DNA from: Comamonadaceae bacterium
Lineage (GTDB): Bacteria; Pseudomonadota; Gammaproteobacteria; Burkholderiales; Burkholderiaceae_C
Assembly (NCBI GenBank): GCA_947458305.1
Contig: CANGZO010000166.1
Location: 1-5,317, forward strand
Length of the DNA: 5,317 bases
Direction: 5' to 3'
Below the pieces are notes generated by a model that was given only the letters and a program-made list of their open reading frames with translations, ran no database searches and had not been told where the DNA came from. Made by a program: the position numbers and the translations under genes. Positions 1 to 5,317 of the stretch are shown piece by piece; position 1 is the first letter of the stretch, and the number at the start of each line of letters is the position of its first letter.

Positions 1-225
1 TGGAACGTCAAGCCCGCGTTGCACACCCCACTCATGAGCGTGACCAACGCGATCAGCTCGATCATCGCCATCGGCGCGCTGGTGCAGATCTCGCCTTTGG
101 CTGCGGCTGGGCGACCCAACACGCTGATCGCCATCTTGGCCTCTTTGGCGCTGGTGCTGACGGCCATCAACATGTTTGGCGGCTTTGCCGTCACCCAGCG
201 CATGCTGGCCATGTTTCGCAAATAA
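1..225 (+). CDS. pntAb: NAD(P) transhydrogenase alpha subunit, membrane part (PntAb), C-terminal fragment
   Basis: The reading frame is open from base 1 (WNVKPALHTPLMSV...) to TAA at 223-225, so the window holds the last 74 residues and the start lies outside it. The peptide closely resembles the extreme C-terminus of E. coli PntA: a HTPLMSVTNAIS segment, a helix around residues 18-35, a second helix around 40-58, and the ending GGFAVTQRMLAMFRK. In the family this part supplies membrane helices of the proton-translocating domain II in the inner membrane. Many alpha- and betaproteobacteria split the alpha subunit into PntAa (soluble NAD(H) domain) and PntAb (membrane part of about 100 residues). 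Whether it is split here cannot be seen, because the upstream sequence is missing, so a single fused pntA remains possible. The TTG at 19 is in frame but is internal to the conserved region and is not a real start. pntB follows 17 bases downstream, which indicates an operon. Confidence 0.93.
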   Translation, partial: WNVKPALHTPLMSVTNAISSIIAIGALVQISPLAAAGRPNTLIAILASLALVLTAINMFGGFAVTQRMLAMFRK

Positions 226-242
226 GAATAAGGAGACTTTGA

Positions 243-1661
243 ATGTCTGCAAGCTTGGCCACGGTCGCCTACATCGGCGCGACCATTCTCTTCATCCTCA
301 GCCTGGGCGGTTTGTCCAACCAGGAAACCGCACGGCGCGGCAACCTCTACGGCATGATCGGCATGAGCTTGGCCGTGCTGGCCACCATCTTTGGCCCGCA
401 AGTCACGGCCGAGGGCATCCCCATGATCGTGGGCTCTGTGCTGGTGGGTGCACTCATTGGTCTGTACGCTGCGCGCAAAGTGCAGATGACGCAAATGCCC
501 GAACTCGTGGCGCTCATGCACAGCATGGTCGGCATGGCCGCGGCGCTGGTGGGTTACGCGACGTATGTGGATCCAGAAGCCTCCAAGAATTTGGAAGGCG
601 CGGCTCATGCCATCCACGCGGGTGAAATCTACATCGGCATCTTCATCGGCGCGGTGACCTTCTCGGGTTCGGTCGCCGCGTTTGGCAAGTTGTCTGGCCG
701 CATTGGCGGCAGCCCCTTGCTGTTGCCTGCTCGCCACTGGCTGAACCTGGTGGGTTTGATCGCGGTGATTTACTTCGGTCGTGAGTTCATGAACGCCCAG
801 ACGGTGGAAGAGGGCATGGTCCCCTTGTTCATCATGACCGCGATTGCCTTGCTGTTTGGCATCCACATGGTCATGGCCATTGGCGGCGCCGACATGCCGG
901 TGGTGGTGTCCATGCTCAACAGCTACTCCGGCTGGGCCGCAGCGGCCACCGGCTTCATGCTCTCCAATGACCTGCTGATCGTGATCGGCGCCCTGGTGGG
1001 CTCGAGCGGCGCGATTTTGTCCTACATCATGTGCAACGCGATGAACCGCAGTTTCATCAGCGTGATCGCCGGTGGTTTTGGCACCACGGCCGCAGCGCCC
1101 AAGCCAACGGGCGAAGCGGCCGAACCGCAAGGTGAAGTCAGCCCCATCTTGGCCGCTGAGACCGCCGAAATGTTGCGCGACGCCAAGAACGTGATCATCG
1201 TGCCGGGCTACGGCATGGCGGTGGCCCAAGCCCAGCACACGGTATTTGAAATCACCAAGACACTGCGCGAAAAAGGCGTGAACGTGCGTTTTGGCATCCA
1301 CCCCGTGGCGGGGCGCATGCCCGGCCACATGAACGTCTTGTTGGCCGAAGCCAAAGTGCCCTACGACATCGTGTTCGAGATGGACGAACTCAATGACGAC
1401 TTCCCGGAGACCGACGTGGCCATTGTGATCGGCGCCAACGACATCGTGAACCCGGCCGCGCAAGACGACCCGACCAGCCCGATCGCCGGCATGCCGGTGC
1501 TCGAAGTTTGGAAGGCCCGCACCAGCATCGTGATGAAGCGCTCCATGGCCAGCGGTTACGCCGGCGTGGACAATCCGCTGTTTTACAAAGAGAACAACCG
1601 CATGCTGTTTGGCGATGCCAAGAAGATGCTGGACGAGGTGTTGATGGCTTTGAAGTCGTAA
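243..1661 (+). CDS. pntB: NAD(P) transhydrogenase beta subunit PntB
   Basis: This 472-residue protein matches the usual PntB length (about 460). With the alpha subunit it uses the proton-motive force at the inner membrane to drive hydride transfer from NADH to NADP+, supplying NADPH. Residues 1 to about 270 contain roughly nine hydrophobic helices (domain II). They include MHSMVG with His93, probably equivalent to the proton-pathway His91 of E. coli PntB, and MLNSYSGW with Asn226 in a helix also known to be important. A small-residue- and Pro/Glu-containing linker (about 280-302) leads to domain III, the NADP(H)-binding Rossmann-like fold. Domain III carries GYGMAV at 322-327, GIHPVAGRMPGHMN at 351-364, GANDIVNPAAQDDP at 397-410, KRS at 432-434 and GYAGV at 438-442. 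All expected motifs are present and nothing looks broken. The start is supported by AGGAG at 231-235, seven bases before the ATG. It is the last gene of the pnt operon and is followed by a terminator. Confidence 0.97.
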   Translation: MSASLATVAYIGATILFILSLGGLSNQETARRGNLYGMIGMSLAVLATIFGPQVTAEGIPMIVGSVLVGALIGLYAARKVQMTQMPELVALMHSMVGMAAALVGYATYVDPEASKNLEGAAHAIHAGEIYIGIFIGAVTFSGSVAAFGKLSGRIGGSPLLLPARHWLNLVGLIAVIYFGREFMNAQTVEEGMVPLFIMTAIALLFGIHMVMAIGGADMPVVVSMLNSYSGWAAAATGFMLSNDLLIVIGALVGSSGAILSYIMCNAMNRSFISVIAGGFGTTAAAPKPTGEAAEPQGEVSPILAAETAEMLRDAKNVIIVPGYGMAVAQAQHTVFEITKTLREKGVNVRFGIHPVAGRMPGHMNVLLAEAKVPYDIVFEMDELNDDFPETDVAIVIGANDIVNPAAQDDPTSPIAGMPVLEVWKARTSIVMKRSMASGYAGVDNPLFYKENNRMLFGDAKKMLDEVLMALKS

Positions 1662-1686
1662 AAGCTTTTTGGTTGCCGCAATGAAA

Positions 1687-1726
1687 AAAGGGGGGTGAAC
1701 ACGGTTCATCTCCCTTTCATCTTTTT
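1687..1726 (+). terminator. Rho-independent terminator of the pnt operon
   Basis: An inverted repeat pairs 1687-1700 with 1704-1717 around a 3-base loop (ACG at 1701-1703). The stem has 14 consecutive pairs, including two G-T wobbles (1695/1709 and 1693/1711) and three A-T pairs at its base. A T-rich tail follows: TTT at 1715-1717, then CTTTTT at 1721-1726. It begins 25 bases after the pntB stop, and a run of A on the 5' side makes it partly symmetrical, so some activity in the other direction is possible. The position suggests that fadD has its own promoter. Confidence 0.85.
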
Positions 1727-1746
1727 GGGCGTTAACCCCGATGTTT

Positions 1747-1793
1747 TTCAGTCAGTTCACTGTCAGATATCAGGTAGACTGATTTTCAGGAGA
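1747..1793 (+). promoter_or_regulatory. Probable fadD control region with TCAGT-type repeats and Shine-Dalgarno site
   Basis: The 74 bases between the terminator and fadD should hold its promoter. Visible structure: TCAGTC at 1748-1753 is the reverse complement of GACTGA at 1777-1782; a smaller dyad CAGT/ACTG sits at 1753-1756 and 1759-1762 with a 2-base spacer; and TCAG recurs at 1748, 1752, 1763 and 1770. This clustering could be an operator. In proteobacteria, fatty-acid degradation genes are often controlled by FadR, PsrA or FadP-type repressors, but I cannot match this sequence to any of their motifs. TAGACT at 1775-1780 resembles a -10 box, yet no good -35 lies at the right distance and it would leave a very short leader, so no promoter boxes are assigned. 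AGGAGA at 1788-1793 is a strong ribosome binding site that fixes the fadD start at 1801. Confidence 0.35.
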
Positions 1794-1800
1794 CTCTGAC

Positions 1801-3480
1801 ATGTTGAACCCCGTTTGGTTGAAAAGTTACCCCGAAGGCATACCCTCTGAAATTGCGCCTGGCCCCTACAGCTCCTTGGTCGGCTTGCTTGAAGACAGTT
1901 TTGCCAAATACGCTGACCGATGTGCTTACAGCTTCATGGGCAAGGACATCAGTTTTGCCCAGACCAACGAGGAAAGCCTGGCGCTGGCCGCGTACTTGCA
2001 GTCTTTGGGATTGGTTCAAGGCGACCGCGTCGCCATCATGATGCCCAACGTGCCGCAGTACCCTGTGGCCGTGGCAGCGATCTTGCGTGCCGGTTTTGTG
2101 GTGGTCAACGTGAACCCCTTGTACACCGCGCGGGAGTTGGAGCACCAACTCAAGGACTCGGGCGCCAAAGCGATCGTGATCATCGAAAACTTTGCCGCGA
2201 CGCTTGAAAAATGCATCGCACAAACACCGGTTCAACATGTGGTGACGGCTGCGATGGGCGACCGTTTGGGTTTGCTCAAAGGCAGTTTGGTCAATTACGT
2301 GGTGCGGAATGTCAAAAAGATGGTGCCCGTTTTCCATCTGCCCCAAGCGGTCAAGTTCAATGATGCTCTGGACAAAGGTCGGCAACTGGCTTTTCGAAAA
2401 CCCCAGTTGACCGCCGACGACATCGCGGTGTTGCAGTACACCGGTGGTACCACGGGTGTGTCCAAAGGTGCGGTGCTGCTGCACCGCAACGTGATCGCCA
2501 ACGTTTTGCAGTCTGAGGCTTGGAACGAGCCCGTCATGAAGCGCATTCCGGCGGGTGAGCAGCCCACCTCGGTGTGTGCTTTGCCGCTGTACCACATCTT
2601 CGCATTCACGGTGAACATGATGTTGGGGCTGCGCATGGGCGGAAAAACCATTTTGATTCCCAATCCGCGCGATTTGTCCGCGGTGCTCAAAGAGTTGTCC
2701 AAACACACGTTTCACAGCTTTCCAGCCGTCAACACCTTGTTCAATGGCTTGGCCAACCATCCCGATTTCGGCACGGTGAACTGGTCCAACCTCAAAGTGT
2801 CTTTGGGCGGCGGCACCGCTGTGACGCCCAATGTCGCCCAACTTTGGCTCGAGAAAACCGGATGCCCGATTTGCGAGGGCTATGGCTTGTCCGAAACCAG
2901 CCCGTCGGCCAGTTGCAACCCGACCACCAGCACCGAATTCACGGGGACCATTGGTGTGCCTTTGCCCAGCACTTGGATGAAATTGCTTGACGACGATGGA
3001 CACGAGGTGACTGAGCCCGGTCAGCCAGGTGAAATCGCGATCAAGGGTCCGCAGGTCATGGCCGGTTACTGGCAGCGCCCGGATGAAACAGCCAAAGTCA
3101 TGACCGCCGACGGCTACTTCAAATCGGGTGATGTGGGGACTTTGGATGCGCGGGGTTTCTTCAAGATCATTGACCGAAAAAAGGACATGATTTTGGTCAG
3201 CGGCTTCAACGTCTATCCCAACGAAGTGGAGGAGGTGGCTTCCACCTGCCCAGGCGTTTTGGAGTGCGCAGCGATTGGCGTGCCCGATGAAAAAACGGGC
3301 GAAACCGTCAAGTTGGTGGTGGTCAAAAAAGACCCTGCTTTGACAGAAGCCAAGATCATGGCCCACTGTCGTGAGCACATGACCGCCTACAAACAACCCA
3401 GGGTGATCGAGTTCCGCACCGAGTTGCCCAAAACACCGGTGGGTAAGATTTTGCGGCGCGAGCTGCGCAGCCCCGCTTGA
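1801..3480 (+). CDS. fadD: Long-chain fatty acid-CoA ligase (acyl-CoA synthetase) FadD
   Basis: This 559-residue protein is almost the length of E. coli FadD (561) and similar throughout, from the N-terminal VWLKSYPEGIPSEI onward. It activates long-chain fatty acids with ATP and CoA to acyl-CoA through an acyl-adenylate, at the cytoplasmic face of the inner membrane, feeding beta-oxidation or lipid synthesis. It belongs to the ANL adenylate-forming superfamily. The large N-terminal domain has the P-loop-like YTGGTTGVSKG at 213-223 and GYGLSET at 360-366. YFKSGDVG at 439-446 contains the ATP-ribose-binding Asp444. DRKKD at 458-462 is the hinge before the small C-terminal domain. The fatty-acyl signature region VSGFNVYPNEVE starts at 466, and the adenylation lysine is probably Lys549 in PKTPVGKILRREL. 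VNVNPLYTARELEHQL is typical of FadD proper. The start is set by AGGAGA at 1788-1793. No frameshift or missing residue is seen. mtnN follows closely and is probably co-transcribed. Confidence 0.96.
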   Translation: MLNPVWLKSYPEGIPSEIAPGPYSSLVGLLEDSFAKYADRCAYSFMGKDISFAQTNEESLALAAYLQSLGLVQGDRVAIMMPNVPQYPVAVAAILRAGFVVVNVNPLYTARELEHQLKDSGAKAIVIIENFAATLEKCIAQTPVQHVVTAAMGDRLGLLKGSLVNYVVRNVKKMVPVFHLPQAVKFNDALDKGRQLAFRKPQLTADDIAVLQYTGGTTGVSKGAVLLHRNVIANVLQSEAWNEPVMKRIPAGEQPTSVCALPLYHIFAFTVNMMLGLRMGGKTILIPNPRDLSAVLKELSKHTFHSFPAVNTLFNGLANHPDFGTVNWSNLKVSLGGGTAVTPNVAQLWLEKTGCPICEGYGLSETSPSASCNPTTSTEFTGTIGVPLPSTWMKLLDDDGHEVTEPGQPGEIAIKGPQVMAGYWQRPDETAKVMTADGYFKSGDVGTLDARGFFKIIDRKKDMILVSGFNVYPNEVEEVASTCPGVLECAAIGVPDEKTGETVKLVVVKKDPALTEAKIMAHCREHMTAYKQPRVIEFRTELPKTPVGKILRRELRSPA

Positions 3481-3509
3481 TGGCGGGTGACCCACTGAGC
3501 CGGTTCTGA
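3480..3509 (+). other. Nine-codon mini-ORF linking fadD and mtnN
   Basis: The A of the fadD stop (TGA, 3478-3480) is also the A of an ATG at 3480-3482, giving a TGATG overlap. This ATG opens a frame encoding MAGDPLSRF that stops at TGA 3507-3509. The frame is the same as that of mtnN, whose ATG at 3513 follows after a single AGG codon. A ribosome ending fadD could restart here, stop at 3509 and restart again at 3513, so the arrangement could couple translation of the two genes. No clear Shine-Dalgarno site precedes the mini-ORF. It may simply be chance, or the remnant of a longer mtnN N-terminus. The geometry is certain; its use in the cell is inference. Confidence 0.3.
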
Positions 3510-3512
3510 AGG

Positions 3513-4289
3513 ATGGCGACCATCGGCATCATGAGTGCCATGCACGAGGAGTTGTCTGCTGTGTTGGCACAAATGGCTGGCGGCCAGCGTGTCATGGTCG
3601 CGGGCAGGGACTTTTGGGTGGGGGATTGGCAAGGCCATCCGGTGGTTGCGGTGTTGTCCCGTATCGGCAAAGTGGCCGCCGCCACAACCGCCAGCATTTT
3701 GCTCGAGCGCTTCCAGGTGGACAGTGTGGTTTTCACTGGGGTGGCCGGTGGATTGGCGCCCAATGTTCGCGTTGGCGATGTGGTGGTGGCTCGTGGTTTT
3801 GTACAGCACGACATGGATGCATCCCCTTTGTGTCCGCGCTACGAGGTGCCTTTTTATGGGCGTGCCTGTTTCGATGCGGATGCCAGCTTGTCCGATCAAT
3901 TGGCGCGGGCCAGTGCCCAGGTGTTGGCAGCGGCCCCTTGGCATCTGGGGCAAGAGACCATGGACCAATTCAAGCTGTTCTCACCTTGTGTTCACCAAGG
4001 CCTGCTGGTCAGTGGTGACCGATTTGTCTCGACATCGGCCGAAAGCCGACTTTTGTCGCAGGCGTTTCCATTGGCGATGGCGGTCGAAATGGAAGGGGCT
4101 GCGGTCGCCCAAGTTTGCTGGGATTACAAAGCCGCTTTTGCAGCGGTCCGCACCGTGTCCGATCGTGCCGACGATGCCGCACACACGGATTTTCAGAGGT
4201 TTGTCAGCGTTGTGGCGAGCCGTTACAGCTTGGCGATTTTGTCCCGTTGGCTGAAAGATTTGCCAACCAGTGTGCCCGGCATCACTTGA
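3513..4289 (+). CDS. mtnN: 5'-methylthioadenosine/S-adenosylhomocysteine nucleosidase
   Basis: This cytoplasmic enzyme of the PNP/UDP phosphorylase family (Pfs/MTAN) hydrolyses methylthioadenosine and S-adenosylhomocysteine to adenine and a thioribosyl product, removing inhibitory by-products of S-adenosylmethionine use. The 258 residues show TIGIMSAMHEEL at the N-terminus, with Glu13 equivalent to catalytic Glu12 of E. coli. They also show RIGKVAAA, TGVAGGL at 75-81, VGDVVV, SGDRFVS with Phe171, AVEMEG with Glu192 and Glu194, and VSDRADD with Asp217 (E. coli Asp197, the catalytic acid). It is about 25 residues longer than E. coli MtnN, mostly through extra sequence between roughly 130 and 160. 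Val77 stands where E. coli has Ser76. The start at 3513 is the first in frame after TGA 3507-3509 and is needed for the first beta strand. However, the only purine-rich site, GAAGG at 3508-3512, abuts the ATG, so initiation may depend on coupling to fadD. Its 3' end overlaps corA. Confidence 0.93.
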   Translation: MATIGIMSAMHEELSAVLAQMAGGQRVMVAGRDFWVGDWQGHPVVAVLSRIGKVAAATTASILLERFQVDSVVFTGVAGGLAPNVRVGDVVVARGFVQHDMDASPLCPRYEVPFYGRACFDADASLSDQLARASAQVLAAAPWHLGQETMDQFKLFSPCVHQGLLVSGDRFVSTSAESRLLSQAFPLAMAVEMEGAAVAQVCWDYKAAFAAVRTVSDRADDAAHTDFQRFVSVVASRYSLAILSRWLKDLPTSVPGIT

Positions 4290-5268
4290 GCCAACCGCGG
4301 CGGCGAAAGTACCACATGGGCACCACAGCACTGGCCACCATCAAGGTCAGGGCAAAGGGGTAGCCCCACTTTTGAGACAGTTCTGGCATGTACTGGAAAT
4401 TCATGCCGTACAAGCTGGCGATCAAGGTGGGGGGCAGCAAAGCCACGCTGGCGACCGAAAAGATTTTGATGATCTTGTTTTGGTTGATGTTGATGAAACC
4501 CACCGTGGCGTCCATCAAGAAGTTGATCTTGTCAAACAAGAACTCGGTGTGCGAGTCCAGTGAGTCAATGTCACGCAAAATCTGGCGAGCTTCTTCAAAT
4601 TGCTCTGCATTGAGCATTTTGGAGCGCATCATGAAGCTGACAGCGCGTCGGGTGTCCATGGCGTTGCGACGAATCCGTCCGTTCAGGTCTTCTTGCCTGG
4701 CAATGGCGCCCAACACTTCCCCGGCCATGGCATCGGTCACGTCACCTGAAAGCACTTTTTTACCCGCGGTTTCCAGCTGGTCGTAAATGCCCTCCAGGGT
4801 ATCGGCCGAATACTCGGCATCGGCGTCAAACAATTTGAGCAGCACATCTTTGGCGTCTTCGATCAAGCCCGGAGCCCGTCGAGCACGCATGCGCAGCAGG
4901 CGAAACACGGGGACATCTTCATCGTGGATCGAAAACAGCACGCCTTGGCTTTTCAGTTCGGCGTTGTGTTGGTTCAGAATGAAAGCGCAGCGTACGGTTC
5001 GTGGCTCGTCTTCGTCGGCGATCAAAAAGTCCGAGCGGATGTGCAGCTCTCCATTGTCTTCTTCATAGAAGCGGGCCGATTCCTCGATGTCCTCGTCCAT
5101 CGCATCTTCTGGAATGGACAGGCCGAAGTATTGTTTGATCCAGCGCTTTTCTTCCAGCGTGGGCGACTCCAGATCAACCCAGATGGGCTGAAAGCGGGAG
5201 AGTTCTTCCAGCGACTCGATCTCTTCTTGAAAGAGGCGACCGTTGACAAGGGTGAAGATGTTGAGCAT
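4282..5268 (-). CDS. corA: Magnesium and cobalt transport protein CorA
   Basis: This 328-residue protein is similar end to end to E. coli/Salmonella CorA (316). CorA is a homopentameric inner-membrane channel for Mg2+, also passing Co2+ and Ni2+. The large cytoplasmic N-terminal domain contains DIEESARFYEEDNGELHI, FRLLRMRAR, MDTRRA and a long charged helix leading into FININQNKIIKIFSV. Transmembrane helix 1 spans about 266-286 and ends in the selectivity motif YGMN (Gly288-Met289-Asn290). The periplasmic loop has MPEL at 294-297, helix 2 spans about 303-321, and the basic RRRGWLK tail is cytoplasmic. The N-terminus (MLNIFTLVNGRL) lines up with E. coli MLSAFQLENNRL, supporting this start. The ribosome binding site is weak (GGA at 5277-5275, six bases from the ATG), and no other in-frame start lies between the ATG and the upstream stop at 5304-5302. 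It is transcribed towards mtnN, with coding ends overlapping by 8 bases and no separate terminator between them. Confidence 0.95.
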   Translation of the reverse strand: MLNIFTLVNGRLFQEEIESLEELSRFQPIWVDLESPTLEEKRWIKQYFGLSIPEDAMDEDIEESARFYEEDNGELHIRSDFLIADEDEPRTVRCAFILNQHNAELKSQGVLFSIHDEDVPVFRLLRMRARRAPGLIEDAKDVLLKLFDADAEYSADTLEGIYDQLETAGKKVLSGDVTDAMAGEVLGAIARQEDLNGRIRRNAMDTRRAVSFMMRSKMLNAEQFEEARQILRDIDSLDSHTEFLFDKINFLMDATVGFININQNKIIKIFSVASVALLPPTLIASLYGMNFQYMPELSQKWGYPFALTLMVASAVVPMWYFRRRGWLK

Positions 5269-5317
5269 GGCGAATCCAAAAAATGGCCAGTTGCCAAAAG
5301 TTCAAAGGGGCGGCGAA
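5269..5317 (-). other. Short 5' flank of corA, no convincing promoter
   Basis: Read on the minus strand, these 49 bases contain a weak GGA ribosome binding site (5277-5275), a T6 run (5283-5278) and a small inverted repeat TGGC/GCCA at 5284-5287 and 5293-5296 with a 5-base spacer. A TTGAAC resembling a -35 box is present, but no -10 box sits at a proper distance. The start of the corA transcript probably lies beyond the window edge, so any Mg2+-sensing leader cannot be judged here. Confidence 0.2.

Noticed and set aside
176..625. A 149-codon plus-strand frame across the pntAb-pntB junction
   Set aside because: It is out of frame with both recognised genes, and its Arg/His/Gly-rich product is typical of a shifted reading of GC-rich coding DNA.
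1660..1669. Perfect 10-base palindrome AAAAGCTTTT at the pntB stop codon
   Set aside because: It has no loop and could not form a useful hairpin. The stronger terminator lies just downstream, and AT-rich palindromes of this size are expected by chance.
1727..1738. GGG/CCC inverted repeat just after the terminator T-tract
   Set aside because: Only three G-C pairs around a 6-base loop, too weak to call a second terminator or an attenuator.
1786..3495. A 569-codon open frame on the minus strand covering all of fadD
   Set aside because: Its codons are in exact register with those of fadD, so it only needs fadD to avoid the sense codons TTA, CTA and TCA, which are rare in a GC-rich genome. The product is rich in His, Gln and Arg, matches no family I recognise and starts at GTG. 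fadD itself has every family motif.
3387..3968. Open frames of 152 and 193 codons on the minus strand opposite the fadD end and mtnN
   Set aside because: They overlap conserved coding sequence with intact catalytic residues, have low-complexity His/Arg/Thr-rich products and lack ribosome binding sites. They are composition artefacts.
4388..5068. Plus-strand open frames of 132 and 93 codons opposite corA
   Set aside because: They are Ser/Arg/Met-rich shadows of the corA coding strand, with no recognisable domain, and corA is intact in this region.

Overview
The window reads as an ordinary housekeeping stretch of a betaproteobacterial chromosome, most likely order Burkholderiales and perhaps a Comamonadaceae member. 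This is inferred from the moderately high GC, the codon use, the split alpha subunit of the transhydrogenase, and strongly proteobacterial (E. coli-like) versions of all five proteins. No database search was possible, so the taxon is a judgement and not a measurement. I see no mobile element, CRISPR array, tRNA, rRNA or phage gene, and no evidence of a new multi-gene system.

Layout: (1) Positions 1-1661 hold the end of a pnt operon on the plus strand. It has the C-terminal 74 codons of pntAb (membrane part of the alpha subunit), then, 17 bases later, a complete pntB. A strong rho-independent terminator hairpin (1687-1726) closes this unit. (2) After a short intergenic region with TCAG/ACTG-type repeats comes fadD (1801-3480), a full-length long-chain acyl-CoA synthetase. 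About 30 bases downstream follows mtnN (3513-4289), an MTA/SAH nucleosidase, probably co-transcribed with fadD. The junction is unusual: a 9-codon mini-ORF starts on the fadD stop codon, is in frame with mtnN, and stops one codon before the mtnN ATG. (3) On the minus strand, corA (5268-4282) encodes a Mg2+/Co2+ channel. It converges on mtnN, and the two coding regions overlap by 8 bases.

Functionally these are separate core-metabolism units: NADPH supply through the proton-motive force (PntAB), activation of fatty acids for beta-oxidation or lipid synthesis (FadD), clearance of S-adenosylmethionine by-products (MtnN) and magnesium uptake (CorA). Coding density is high. The only gene-free stretch over 100 bases is 1662-1800, which holds the terminator and the presumed fadD control region. 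The points most worth a second look are the fadD-mtnN junction, the repeats upstream of fadD, and the convergent overlap of mtnN and corA.
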